A DNA stretch of 64,000 bases from Chiua virens (Eukaryota > Basidiomycota > Agaricomycetes > Boletales > Boletaceae): assembly GCA_019787685.1 (NCBI GenBank), contig JAHNUO010000009.1, forward strand, positions 682,001 to 746,000, written 5' to 3'. The position numbers were made by a program, and so were the translations under genes. Under the pieces are notes generated by a model. That model searched no databases. It was not told the DNA's origin and saw only the letters and a program-made list of their open reading frames with translations. Shown here piece by piece: positions 1-12,912 of this stretch (position 1 is its first letter; every line of letters starts with the position of its first letter).

Positions 1-2650
1 ATGAATGTATGCGTTGTAAACCAGTTCGAGAAAAAAATGAGATACTTGCACGTTGAGAACTTATGCGAAGGCGACGAACCTGAGGGTCGAGCAGTGATCC
101 TACGCCAACGCAGCGGATTCGTTTTTGACAGTCACACGAGTCACTGGTGACTTGGGAGTTGGCCCATTGAGAGCCGCACAAGCGGGTTGCTGAACACTCT
201 TTTCAACGAACTTAAGGAGGCTCCTTGCTAGTATAGGCATTCCCGTTCTCGACAACCGCAATATCACGCGTCAGGAGGATAAAGCACCGAAGTCCCGACA
301 TACCATCACGATGACCTCCGAGGGTGTCTCCGAGGGGAACAGGAGATTGATGTCTTCCAATGGATTCAACCCGTAGAAGGTCGGCATAGCATCCTGGCTG
401 CACCTTGCCGAGCTCTTACTGGTGAAGTGTGATTTCACTCCTGAGAACTGCTGCAGATCTCTGGCGAGAATCAAGTAAGTTGTCAATGAGTTCCAGATCC
501 ACCTATGGCACGCGCGCAGTGAAGCTGCACGTCCGATGCGATCCAGTAAGTTCCTCCGAATACAGTCAACTTACCCGTGAGACGTCCAAGAAAATTCTTC
601 TCGATGCCGGAGTCGTTACAACTTACAAGAATGTTAACACCCGTAGTCGGTACCTCAAAATATGTGATGACCATGCGAATAGACCTTTTTAACCTTGGAG
701 TCGCCCTTACCTTGATTCCCCTTTCTTCATTTCCTTCAGACCTGCCATGCCAATGAGAAGCTTTCTGGCACCGGCAGCATCAAAACTGTGAGTGTTTGAC
801 TTGGATATGCTGGACGAACTACCCAGGGTGGATATCTCGCGCCAGTCCATCTCTCAGAAGGCGAGCATGTGACTGGTCACAATACCGTGACCGTGATACA
901 CCTGAAGTTTGCTACGAGAGCTCCAATTGGAATTGTTGCACCGACGTATGAATAGTCTGGACAGCAAGGCAGGAGTTTCGATATCCGGTATTCCATATAG
1001 CACCTGATCGCATGAAGAATTGAAACTTGAAAGTCGTGGTCAACTGATAGCGATACATCGTTCTCAGGGTCACTTCACCTTCCACTCTGAATAGGTAAAG
1101 AACCTGCTATTCGCTTGAGGAATTCGACCTGTACATTGACAAATGTTAATTGTTCCTTCAAGTTCGCGGGCCCTAGTAGTATTAATAGCCACCTAGTAGT
1201 AGCTGCATGAACTTCACACGTTCAGCTGACGCAAACAGACTTCCTCAAGGCTGAACTTGCATGTCGAGTGTACCTCACCTTCTCCCGGGGCAATTTGAAC
1301 GACCGCACCTGATCTATTCCGTCCATTCATAGGCTTGGTGGAGCGCCAATATGTACTTATCAGGTCAGGCATAGAAGCCTCTGAGCTTGCTTCTAAACCT
1401 AAAATCATTACGTTCAACCTGGAGCGGTAATGAGGTCTCAACCGTTACTGGCAATTACGCGGAAAGTGCGAGGGGCGCGGTGCAGACGTACATGATGGCG
1501 GAAAGAGCAGTCGTAAAAGGTCACTTCATGGGCGGAATATGTTCTATGATGATCGGATCAGGCTGACCGGCGCGCTGCGCAGATGCTAGAAGCGACCCTA
1601 GCCGCAGTTTACTTACGGAATCAAGTGAGCGCCCCGCTCAAGGTATTACGACTGCGGCTCTACATTAACGTCTGGCAATATTGCCAAATTATTCTTTTAG
1701 GTCCTGTGAAACAATTGGCGAGGTCGGTGAACACGTTTGTGACGGAAGCTGTACGCAAGGATTTAAGTGGCAACGTGCGTCCCTCCCGCGAGTCCGAGAT
1801 TCTAAGTCTGCCAGTGACTCAGGGTACTATACGTACCCGGTAACTAGGTCAGATCCATAACGCCTTTGGAACATGACCTGCGGTTGATCCCTTGCGAAGA
1901 ACTTGGAGGTGAGGCCGTCCAAGATTGCAAGGCTTCCCAAACGTGCTTTGCAGGGGCCAAGAGGTTAAGAATCATGATCATGGTACATTCTACCTCCCAA
2001 ATACTGCAATTCCCGCCGGGAAACGATGAGGGTTGGTTCAAGAGAAGGAGTCGGCGAAGAACTTGAAGGCCGAAGGCAGTTAGGCGGATCCAAGGTCCTA
2101 GCGGAGTCGCAATGCCAATGTTGGTCACGAAGATATTCCATTCTTGCTTGGATCCGTGGGTCCTGTTCTTTGCGAGGTAAACAAAATGGGGTATGTACAT
2201 CGGAGGTTGGTGATCGGATTAGTTCGCTGTCCGAACAATCGCCTGGTGAAACTAGGTCTGGGTTATGACCTCGCCAGTGGTTACCGCCCACTTCCAAGCG
2301 TCAGCGATGAGGATGCGGTGCAGAGATCGATCGATGAGCGTATAGGATGATACGCTGAGGACAGTCAGCGGACTCTGTCAAAAAGCTCACTGATATGGTG
2401 AACATCGTTTTGAGCGCCACGCATACAGCCCGGGTACTGTGCACCCTCATGACTCCAGAAACTGGACGCTCACATGTCACGCCTAGGACGTACCATAAAC
2501 TGATATGAGGATAGCGTGAAAAACATTGGCAGCATGACAACTTACTACGACTTGAAAAGCAACGGAGGAAGATACACAACACTATGAATCAAATGTAATG
2601 GACTCGAGGCGAGAGAGTACTGCACCAGTCGGAAGCTACAAAGCAGATGG
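1..2650. other. no recognisable gene
   Basis: I see no long or conserved reading frame, repeat or RNA gene here. The open frames are short, overlap on both strands and have no recognisable motifs. The right edge, from about 2,660, is where similarity to the second WD40 locus at 28.5 kb begins. Confidence 0.5.
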
Positions 2651-2722
2651 AAAGAATGACTCGAGACAAAGACACGTAGAAACGGAACCTCTGAGACGAC
2701 GGTACTGCACTAATATCACTTC

Positions 2723-5555
2723 CTACCGAAGGATAACCTTCGCCTTGACTAAATTCGTCACCGTTACCGTATTCTTCTTGTTGGGTCCGACTTTCGTCTG
2801 CGTGATGACCTCCTTTGACAAGCCCATTTGAGTATTGCACAACACCCTCTGGCTCCTCGATCTCTTCCCTTGACTAATCGAGTCAACCTCCATCGTTCTC
2901 TCATCTAACATCTCTGCTGGGCGAACGGTCTCGACTCGATAGTCCGCGGACAGGGCATCCATGATTGACTTGCTGAGCTGCCCTGCGGTGATAAGGATAA
3001 AGGATATGCGATCCCGGAATTTCGACGAGATCATTTCTTTCGCAGCGGAGGTGGAAGGGGCACAACCAGCGATGACGACTATGTCAGAGAGTCCGTCTAT
3101 CATAGGCGTGATAAACATCTCCGGGTTGCTTGAACAAGTCGGTGAGATAGAGGCATAAGTAAGCGATTGCCAGCGGCCAGATATCGTTTGCGATTCTGTT
3201 ACCTATCGTCAGCAGAGGAATTGGTCTTTGAGATTTAGTTCTTCACCTAATTTCCGGACTATGTTATATACATAATTCGAGGATGAGCTGGTTGCATCTG
3301 CTGTCATTGGACCAGGAGGGAATGATCTCGTATAAGAGAGAGATGAGGTAGGCACGAAAAGCGATGGGAAGATACGCAACGACCTCCATGCGTGAGTTGC
3401 TCCGTAACCGGTTCACCAGGGATTGGCCGATACATTCTGTGACCTCTTTCGTAATAGAAAGTTGTTCCTCTGCCGGGTCCAAAACGTGAGGCTGGAAATT
3501 GTGGATGATTCGATCTGCTATAAACACGGAACTCCGCTGAATGTTCTCGTTGAGTTGCTGGAGCGTCTCAATGATATTCGTCTCCGCACGTGCGTCCGCC
3601 TGGGTGATGAAATTCTGGACGGAAAATGGTGCACGCTGACTTTCTTCGACGATGGATTTGAGTCGTCTGTACTGCTCGTCGTACCAATTACGGATCTCGT
3701 TGGTTTGGGATCGGGAGAACTGAAGTTCCTCGCGCACGACTATAAGTTCCTGTGAATCCCGACGGCGCTCCTCGAGTTCCTTGTGTGCAACGGCGAGCTC
3801 CTCTGCTTTAGCCGTATCAGAACGTTTCCAATGGTCTACTTCGGCCGTAAGAATATCGACCTTGCAGTCTTTGGCTTCATTGGACAACTTTAATGCCTCG
3901 AGCTCCTTTTGTGCCGAGGCTAGCTCGCGCGACTGTGCCTCATACTGACTCTGAAGCGTTACAAGTTCATTCTTGGGTCCCCCTACAGACTTCTCGGGAT
4001 CGGTCATCTCTTTTTCTAATAGATTCGGGTACCAATAAAACCGGCGTCAGCATGGTAATGATCCACACTAAGTACAATATGCACGCACTCGACTGCTCGT
4101 CCTGTGTACGAGAGGATGTGACTCTTTCTCCAAGATCCACACTCTGCGGGATTGTCAGTTACAACCGAGGTAATGAAGGACGTGATGGACATACATCTAC
4201 ATTATGAACATAGTGAGAAGGGAGAATATCGACAAGGTTGTAAACAGTGATTGTTTTTCCATGACCAATTACAATGTTGTAGTCTTCCGAAATTGCCATT
4301 GCCCGGACCTTCTTATCGTAGTTGATGTCGGACCCGATTTTCAAGCATGTTGTCGTATCCCAGAACGATATTGACGAGTCGGTAGAGGCAGCGATGAATC
4401 TACGATTGTTTGGCAGAGCGATGCACCCATAGTGTTCTCCGCTGGTGCGGATGGGCCATGATTTTGAGAGTGCTTCTCCGGTGGCTACGTCAAGGTAGTA
4501 CTAAATGATACTGTCGCGAGAGATTGCGTAGAGATGATTGCGTTCATGATCCCAAGTAAGGCATTGGTTTAAAGCCGAACCAACAAGAATCGGGAATTTG
4601 ACGACGAGACGGCCATCCTCGCTGTTGTACACGCGAATACTAGAGTCGCGGCAATCCCACGTAGCAGTGGCGAGAAGGCTTCCGTCAGGTGAGAACTTCA
4701 CCGCGGCTACCCGGTCGTCGACGGCGTGGTGCAGCGTTAGTAGTCGCTCGCTTGTGCGACGCGACCAGATGTAGACAATTTTGTCCTGCGATCCGCTCGC
4801 GATCTTAGTCCCATCTGGAGAGATGTCCACCGCAGTGACTCCTCTTGTATGTCCTTGCATCTCGCTCATCTTGAAATGGCCCTGCACACTCCACACCAAC
4901 ACGTGTCCCCGACCCGACCCGCCTACGATCCACTTCCCATCTCTTGATACAGCAATATCGTTGGCAATTCCTCTCGCATCCATTGGCGTTCCACATTCCA
5001 CGCCATCCTCCAGTTTCCATCGACGAACCTTCTCCCCCCGTCCTCCACCCAAAATGTGTTTGCCATCCATGAGGAACGCGACTGAATGTATGTCATGTCT
5101 CCTATTGATTTTGAGTATGGCTTTTGCTTCTGTGACACTTTGCTGGTCGGTGAGGTCAGAAAATTCAGAATCTTCTGTCTCTAATTCCTGGGACCCCGAG
5201 TCCGTCGGTGTCGAAGTCCTAGTCCTCTCGCTTGAATCCTGGTCCTGGAAAGAAATCCCACCAAATTGAAGTGCGGTACGTCTACCTGATTCAAAGGTTT
5301 TCGTCAATATCCCATTGATTCCGGTGAGGCCAGAAGATTCAGAACCTTCTGTCTCTAATTCCCGGGACCTCGAGTCCGTCGGTGTCGAAGTCCTGGTCCT
5401 TTCGCTTGGGTCCTGGTCCTGGTCCTGGAAAGAAATTCCACCAAACTGAAGTGCAGTACGCATACCTGATTCGTGGGTTTTCATCAGTATCCACTCTCAA
5501 TGGTCTCACCCACCCACTCACCCTCATTAGACGTCTGGCGTAGTTCAGGAGCCAT
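2723..5555 (-). pseudogene. WD40 propeller / coiled-coil gene, copy 1, interrupted
   Basis: Minus-strand multi-exon gene. The proposed start is the ATG at 5,555, a short first exon followed by a GTGAGT donor. The next exon (from about 5,485) has a Ser/Thr/Glu-rich linker, then about seven WD-type blades down to 4,160, with repeated SPDG- and IW/VW-type signatures. A separate exon (about 4,007-3,264) is a Glu/Lys-rich coiled coil. The last exon (about 3,190-2,723) encodes a C-terminal domain I do not recognise, ending in a Lys/Val/Thr-rich strand. An in-frame TAG at 4,501-4,503 cuts the fifth blade, and the frame also breaks near 3,264-3,290 relative to copy 2 at 28.6-31.2 kb, so it is probably a pseudogene. 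WD40 propellers are protein-binding platforms; the role here is unknown. Exon borders between propeller and coiled coil are uncertain. Confidence 0.65.
5284..5475 (-). repeat. in-frame internal tandem duplication in WD40 gene
   Basis: The segment encoding the FGGISFQDQD and ERTRTSTPTDS motifs occurs twice, offset by about 180 bp (60 codons). The copied unit includes the first intron's 3' end, now read as coding (KTFESG-like linker). Copy 2 of the gene at 31 kb lacks this duplication. Confidence 0.7.
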
Positions 5556-6140
5556 GGCTACGGCGGAGATAGCAAATATACGTGGGTAAACGTGGTGGTT
5601 TAATCGCAGGAGCCCTCGGTACTGCGCTTACCTTATCGCTGTGTGTAACTATTTTCGTTGATTTGGTGATGCAAGACTGAAGTTACGGGGGGTGAGTACA
5701 AGTGTCGCATCAGTCGCATAGGTCGGCGATGTCTTTCGTAGCTCCATCATCGTGGCGGCCTGTCCCTTCCAGGTTTAGTTTGGTTCTCAAACCACTGTCT
5801 CCAACCAGTTATACTCACATTACATTGATCGCCGCTGGTGATACAGTCTGGAAAGTGGCGTCCGCTCGCGACGTCACTTCTTGCCAGCCATGTTTGCTCC
5901 TCAGGCCTCAGGATCTGGTAGAAGGATATGCAGTCGCGTGCTTGACATTAGCGCACGCAGTTAATTCGCACTATGTAAAGATCGAGGTCAATAGACAGAT
6001 TTGTGTGGTAGAGGAAGACACATTGACATATTGAGAGTGTTACACGGTCGCTCGACTTTGTATGTAGCATGAAAAGAGAGCTCAATATAATACTCCTTAC
6101 GGAACAAACAAAGACAAACGTCTGCTCGACGTGGTCCACG
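5556..6140. promoter_or_regulatory. shared intergenic region of divergent genes
   Basis: This 585-bp gap separates the minus-strand WD40 gene (start 5,555) from the plus-strand zinc-finger gene (start 6,141) and should hold both promoters. I see no clear TATA box or conserved operator, only weak AT-rich patches near 6,030-6,100. Confidence 0.3.
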
Positions 6141-7422
6141 ATGTACACGCCTGTGTCTGCATTCCGCTCGCCTTCACCAACCTTCTCACAGTCCTCCCTC
6201 AAGTACGATTCCTCCTCCGAGGACGAGGCTGGTTATGCGCCAACATCAGCCCCAGATGAAGCCACAGGCTCACCAGGGCCATCATCCACAGTGCCCACCG
6301 CAGAGCAAGGTCCTGACACTGTAACCTGTCTCTGGGACGACTGTGGCATCGTGTTCACCCATCTACCCACCCTCATTGAACACATCCACTCTAGTGAGCA
6401 TCTCCTCCCTCTTCCCGCATCCCCAGATGTGTCACGCCACTTTAGCACACATCGGCGTTCACAAGTCCAACTACACTTGTGAATGGGCCACATGCACCCG
6501 CCGTGGACTCGCTCAGACATCCCGGTTCGCCCTCATTTCCCATATTCGCTCGCACACGGGCGAGAAGCCCTTCATCTGCTCTCGACCAGGCAAGTCGTCT
6601 CCGGGGCGTCCTTGCTCTCATCTGACCCTGCAAAGAATGCGACAAATCATTTACCCGCTCCGATGCCCTCGCAAAACACATGCGTCTTCAGCACAACATG
6701 CCTCCACCGCCATCTGGTCGTGGTGGCGCTCGCAAACGCAAACGCGGGGATTCGCCTCCACCCGGCACCCCGAACACAGCGCCGACCGACCCTCCCTCGG
6801 CATTCAGTACATTCAAAGTGGAACCTCGATCGCCTTCAGAGGCAGGTGCTCCTGGTGCAGACTATTTCGAGAACGCCGTTCCCCAGCAGGGTGAACATGG
6901 TGACGATGCGTTTGATGATGAGGACGAGGATGACGGCATACCTCTACATCTCGCCTGTCTTATGGATCCCCATACGGGCCTCATACTTGGCCGCTCGCCT
7001 GCGCTCGTCAAGTATGCCATTCAAAAGGCTAAAATGCGATATGCGCTGGAAACCCACGCTGCACTTATCGAAGAATTGAGGTGAGTCGATTTCTCAGATC
7101 CCAATTGCCGATGTAATGTATATGCAGAGTGGCGCGTGCTCAAGTAGGAGAAGAAAAGTTGAAGAAAGAGGCAATGCTGGATGACCTTATCAAGACTGTG
7201 TTCGGGTGGGTAGAACGACGGTTCGTTGCCCGTGTATCGCTGACTCTTTGTTCCCTTTCCAGTGAAGAAGCAGCAGCTCCTCTTATAATAACAGCCGCCG
7301 TCGCCGCTCAACATCCTCACGGTTATTCTCAGCAACAAGCGTATACGCAATCGCATCTGTCACATCTAAACTATTATCCGTCCCACCCACCCCAGTATGC
7401 ACCAGCGCAATACCCTCCATAA
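6141..7422 (+). CDS. C2H2 zinc-finger protein, Iec1-like (tentative)
   Basis: Spliced model of five exons: 6141-6393, 6446-6589, 6636-7080, 7128-7205 and 7263-7422, giving 359 residues with no stop. A Ser/Pro-rich N-terminus precedes an incomplete finger (CLWDDC...HxxxxH, about residues 70-90). A second finger has the CEWATC and QTSRFALISH motifs, and a canonical third runs from TGEKPFIC through CDKSFTRSDALAKH. After these come a basic RKRKRGD stretch (likely nuclear signal), an acidic DDEDEDD patch, a helical segment and a Gln/Tyr/Pro-rich tail. The finger arrangement recalls fission yeast Iec1, an INO80-complex subunit, but other C2H2 regulators are possible. Intron 3' and 5' sites were chosen because they restore the finger spacing exactly. 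The second intron uses a GC donor. Confidence 0.8.
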
Positions 7423-10400
7423 TTGCACCCGGCCGTGACGTTTCCTACTTTGCTTGTTGCCTTTCTTTTCTTGGGTATGTCCTCGAGACGATGCTTGCCA
7501 AGAGCACTTGTTGGACATTGTGCTATACCTTTTGACGATGTAACCTGACTGCAGGCATGATTCAAGTCCGTGAATCTAAGCGGTGATACTCCTTATTGCA
7601 AGTTACCCATCACGCGGGTATGATCGTATCGTCGAACCCTGTATCACAGACGTGGCTTGCATCTCAAGATCTCATAACCTATACCTATGTGTGCCGCATC
7701 TCACATTTCCTTAGCCGTGCACATGCACATGGATTGTGACGATCGCAAGATTGACTATGGATGGGCGCATGTTGATGCCCTGGCAAGGCACCCCATCCTA
7801 TATCGGAACATATCGGGTGGCCAACATGATCGGAGAAATGTTCATCAAGTATTATGAACGGATGGAAGAATGATATAACCCCAGGTTGGAGAGAGATACG
7901 CGCGTGGTTTCGTCAGTGGATCACCGCCTTGGTGTTCCTTTTCCGAAATGATAAAACTTGTGTCACATCACACACGTTTGGGAATCAGGGGGATTCAAAA
8001 GGGACCCCGTCGTCGTCGTCGTCGTCGTCGTCGTGGACGTGACGCCGGTCCATCCGCATGCACCTCCGGCATACAGACATACCGTCTCCCGAGTTGAGAA
8101 AGGGAACCTGAACTGAACATTAAACCGTGCGCAGGGGTTGCCATGGACACCGTACATGAATGCACCCTAGTGACGAGTGGGACTTGGCCTATGTACAATG
8201 TATCCTTGGGACACACAAGGACGATCTTGGCTAGTGTGTGCTTGGCTGGCGTGTGATGAAGATGGCAAGCAATGCCCGAATGCGCAGCATGCTCCCATGG
8301 GTTCCCGTGTTCCGTGTTCCATCTATCTGTTTTGGTGCGGTGCTCAAAGGCGCTCAGTGGGCCGACCGACGGTCTCGTTGGCGCGAGGTATCCAAGTGTT
8401 GCAGTCTCCTTGGAGACTTGTCGAGATGTTGGAATAAACCGAACCACTATCACACGGAGGTTCCCGAATCCCAACCGTTGGATGGGTAACGATGATTAGT
8501 ACATATACGGGAGATGTTTGTGGATAACAAGCATCATATGATAACGCGTCGGAGCCAACGGTGACGAAACGATGACGTGCTCATGAGAGAGGTCGCAAAA
8601 GTGCGAGCGGCATCCCAACAAACGAAACAAAAAGCTCCGAGAGATGTTCGACGCTGACGTTCATGACTACTTAACGTGGATTATCCTGATCATTCGGAGG
8701 ATTCCATTCCAGGGGTGTGGGCCCACCAAAGTCATCTCGGTGCCGTTCCGCTTGTTGGGTTGTTAAAAATGCAAGATAGAGCCCCATCAAGAATTGATGG
8801 GTGTGAAGAATGCATATGATGACATGACAACACGGATCAAGCTCGAGGGCCCTTCTTCGAATCCGAGGGTGCGACACCCAAGATCAATAACTTATCCGGG
8901 ACGACAAAGAAGAACAGACTTCGTAACATGATAAGCCCACACACGCCCAACGCCCAACGGTGCACCGTGGCGGATCACCCGCTCCCAAATACGATACCCC
9001 TGACGGCAACGGATTGACGTGAGCCTGCGAACGCCTCCACAACACATATAGCACCCACACTCACGCACGGGCGCGCCTCCGTTTTGGGCCATGTTCTGAA
9101 GATCTGAGCAAAGGGCCTGGGACCGACGCGCGGTGTCATATACCCATACCGCGAACAGAGCTCGGAGCCACCCGAAGAACAAGGAACATGGGATGACGAT
9201 CATGGGCTTCGCCATTCCATCACCATGTTTGATAATGCAGGTCGTTGCCGACCCCTCGGTGGGGACGCGCTGTCGATCGAGGGAATGCCTTGTTCAAGAC
9301 TGAGAATAATGGACATGTGCTGCCCACGGGGTTCATTGCCTTGTGTTGTCCAGAAAAAGACAACGTTCACATACATCGACATCCGGGGGTTGACACGCGT
9401 GGCGTGCCGGATCAGATCTAGGCAAAGAGCGAGAGGCGATCGTCCGATGGATGAGACATAGACGTGGGTGGTGACCACACAGCAACGACAACGGTATGTC
9501 GACGGGGTCGTAAGCGTGGGTGCGGTTTCCTGACCGAGTGGGTACTGCGCTGGGTGGAGTTGCATGCGTCGCATTGGTGAGCCGCTCGAGTCTCTCGACA
9601 CGAGTGGACGGGCTGATCAACAAGTAAATGACGCCAAGTCCGCGGGCCTCCTCCGCGAGTGTGCCACTCCACCCACACGACCTCGGACCCAGATACGAAG
9701 AGCGATACCCATACACGTCCATCCCAGATCTGTGGCGTTCCCGGCGACAACCGCTGGGAATGGGAAGTAAGGACCCGCCTTGGGATCAGGTCCATTCCTG
9801 ATTGAACGTTCTCTCGTCACGCGCAGGGCTGCGCGTGTCTCGTCAAAGCACGATGACCACACGCGCCTCGTACGTGTCGTACAGACTCGGACAGTTTGTG
9901 TCCTGTTCATATAAGTACCCTCGTCAGACGTTGACAGCGACGAGTGACGTCGTCCGTGCATTGAATTGGGTGCCGTTATCGAATGAGCTCGGGAGGCGGA
10001 TTGGGGCGGTGAACCCGCGATAGTGTGTGTTTCACGTCGACGCTGCGGACACAGTGCGGCTGCGGGCTTGGGTGACAGGAAAGGGAGGGACGGTGTCGTC
10101 GGAGATGGAGGCCTCATGTCCAGAAGTGATTGCGGCATTGTTGGGTTCGTCTAGGCGGCGAATCCCAGCGTTTGGGTTGGTATGTCGTATTGATTGTTGG
10201 TGGCACTGGGACGCATGGGATGAGTGGGTAAGGATACGGTCTAGATTGTGCCTCGTCCGAAGCGGCGTCGCGTAGTATCTCTGACACGTCCGAGTCCGAG
10301 TCTGCCCGCTGCTGTGCGCGGTGCGTGGGCGAGTAGTGGCAATATTAATGTCGACGAGCTTGATTCATACTAAGTGCAGTCGCATAGCGGCGATACGGCG

Positions 10401-12912
10401 ACGCAATCAAAGGACAAGCGACAGAACGTCCGATATGTTCGTTCCATCCAGGATCACGTGCGCCGAGGCGATAATTAGAATCAGCAGGTGGGATGATAGA
10501 GTTGGCAGTCCGAACTTATCAAAGAATGGAATGGAGATAAGATGACTGAAGGTGTCCCGAGAAACGATTGACATACCAGGCAATTTGAAGGGGGTATCAC
10601 AAAATGGTTGGAGTTGTACTAATCATTATGACGCGAGTAGGGCATTACTCGAGACCGAGTGGTGTCCATTAGCACACGACGAGCTGAGATTATAAGCACG
10701 GGCTCTATCAGCGAGGCTCACATCAGAAACCGAGGAGGGGAGTCGGTCCCGCGGAAACACGCCATCAGTGGTCCGAGATGGGATACTCGTCCCCCCGATT
10801 ATCCAGGCCAATGACAAGATATAGTATACAGGCGCGGAAGAACTTCGAGCGGGAATCAGCGCTGAGAGACATATAGAGTTGATCAGGGAAGACAGCTGCT
10901 GAGACCAATCAGACTCGCTCTGGTTTCTCCGTCCGCATCATATGATCTGATATACAAATGAACCCCGCCAACGGGGGGAAGCCACGTCGTGAACCTAGAT
11001 TAGATGGCTTGCGCCGCGACGGATTCTTTCATCCTTCCGTAAGGAGAAGGCCCTTTGAAATGCAATCGCAGTTCATAACTCTGACGGACCCACACGCTCT
11101 TGTAGCTCTGATTGCATGGCTGCACAGCAGGATCGACCGGCAAGCCAATAGTCCGATAAGTTCGCCGGTGCAATGCAAACAGAGAGTTGCGATGCCCCGT
11201 CGTCTGATGCGCCACCGTGTTTAGCCGGGGATTGCCGGGTAAGCCTGTTTTCCGGCACTGAAATGGTTTGAACCGCTTTTGCGATCGGCCTTTGAGGCGG
11301 CATGTACTTATTGAGTTTATCCGGTTAGACGGTACCAAGTATAGTATATTCTATTGTGAACGGTACGGGGCACGTTTTACGACGGTAATCGAAGCGAGAC
11401 GTAACGATTCAGGCGTCGCTGGAAGCGTCTCAACACGAGGTATCTCGAGGCGCACAGGCTGCGCACGGGTGGAGCAGGGGTACTTGACTTTGAGTAATCA
11501 CCCGAGTTTGAATGGGCAAGAATCGTCTCGAACGTGAATCCAAGGTTAGTCAGCCCGAACATTCGGGACATGCGGTTAACCGATAAGGAAACGTGCCTCT
11601 CCAAGGAGTCCAGCTTCACGAGAACCGCTCAGGGGATAATGCTGACGAGGTAATCAGATCGTAAGGAATCCGAAGCGACGTATCGGATTGTACTTGAAGC
11701 CGAGGAGTAGCTGAATTGAAGTGATCACGGTGGTTGGTGGCACGGCGATGACCTCAAGTGAGAAGGGAGTGCTTCCGCAGCTGCTTCTCTCGCAGAACAG
11801 GGCCGCATCCTAGCTTCATGAAATAGTAACCACACTGTTCGGCAGCAAGTTTATTGCGCCCATATGATAGTCACTGGGATTGAATGACCACTCCGCGGCA
11901 GCGAATGAAAGGAATGGAGAGTGACGCAAGTACGGAAAGAGGGACAGTAATTGAACAGGTACCCAACGGGAAGCTCGGTTTGTCAAAATTGGTGTCACCT
12001 GAGGCGGAGGCAACCTTGTCCGACTACCAATAACGGGGATAACCCTTTCTATACCTTTCCTGGGGAGCGGAGGCAGACAGCCAGGGATTCGGGCCCGTCG
12101 TAAGGCGGCGAACCCTGGAATACGAACGAGGCTGAAACAGAGGATTGCTGTGCCAGTGTGTCCGGCGTACAAATTGGACTGATAGTGACCAAGGGTCATG
12201 ATTGACAGCAGGCACAACGAGCAAGTGTTTCAGAGAGAGGTGGAGGTGGATTGTGGGCAGCCTGAGCCCGATTCTCAGGTGACCCTGAGTGAAGAGTGGG
12301 GAGTGCGGGTACGAACACAAATTATGAGCGACAGACACCCGCCGTCGACCCTTTGACCCCTTTTCAGCTGTCAGATAAAAGTTCCATTATTATTGAGGTA
12401 ATTATAGAAAAATGGAGTGGATAACCGAGCGCGCAATGATCGCGGGTTATCAGAAAAGCCGCAACGTTGGTGGTGGAATAGGAGGGAGGACGTGTATATG
12501 ATATTCAAAAGTGGGGATTCGTGCACCGATCGCCATTCACATCTAAGATCTCGCGGATCCTCAGGGATTTGAGTTGACAGACACCATCGGCAAATATGAT
12601 ATGTTTGTACGACGAATTCGACGCCGTGTTGAGACATGGCTCAAGGTCGAATAGGAGAGTGAAATTGAAATCGGGAGAGGAGGCGATGTGCGGCGAGTGA
12701 GCGTTACTACCACCGACATTGTATTGCCGGCATGCCGGTAAATATTTGTGTATATTTACTTGATGATCGGACCGTGGACGGCATCGTTAAGTAAACGTGG
12801 GATATTACCGTAAAAGACAGCGGAGTTTGTGATTGGCCAGTGGAGGAGATGCGCTAAATAGAGCACGAGTTGCGAAGTTGACTTGTCCCACCTTGTATAC
12901 ACTGAACTTGTC
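7423..12912. other. gene-poor CpG-rich stretch
   Basis: About 5.5 kb without a gene I can defend. Open frames of 70-170 codons exist, mostly minus-strand between 8.0 and 10.1 kb, but they overlap in several frames, are Arg/Ser/Pro-rich as expected from GC-rich noncoding DNA, and show no motif. The 3' UTR of the zinc-finger gene presumably lies in the first few hundred bases. A small untypical gene or noncoding RNA cannot be excluded. Confidence 0.45.
8007..8034. repeat. GTC trinucleotide microsatellite
   Basis: About nine uninterrupted GTC units lie in intergenic DNA. The surrounding frames read Ser, Arg or Thr runs, which explains the homopolymeric stretches of predicted peptides here. Confidence 0.9.

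Noticed and set aside
8007..8042. Poly-Ser/Arg/Thr peptides
   Set aside because: They are translations of a GTC microsatellite, not protein evidence.
9333..10138. Overlapping minus-strand frames of 125-173 codons
   Set aside because: Three frames open at once, Arg/Ser/Pro-biased, no conserved domain or consistent splice model.
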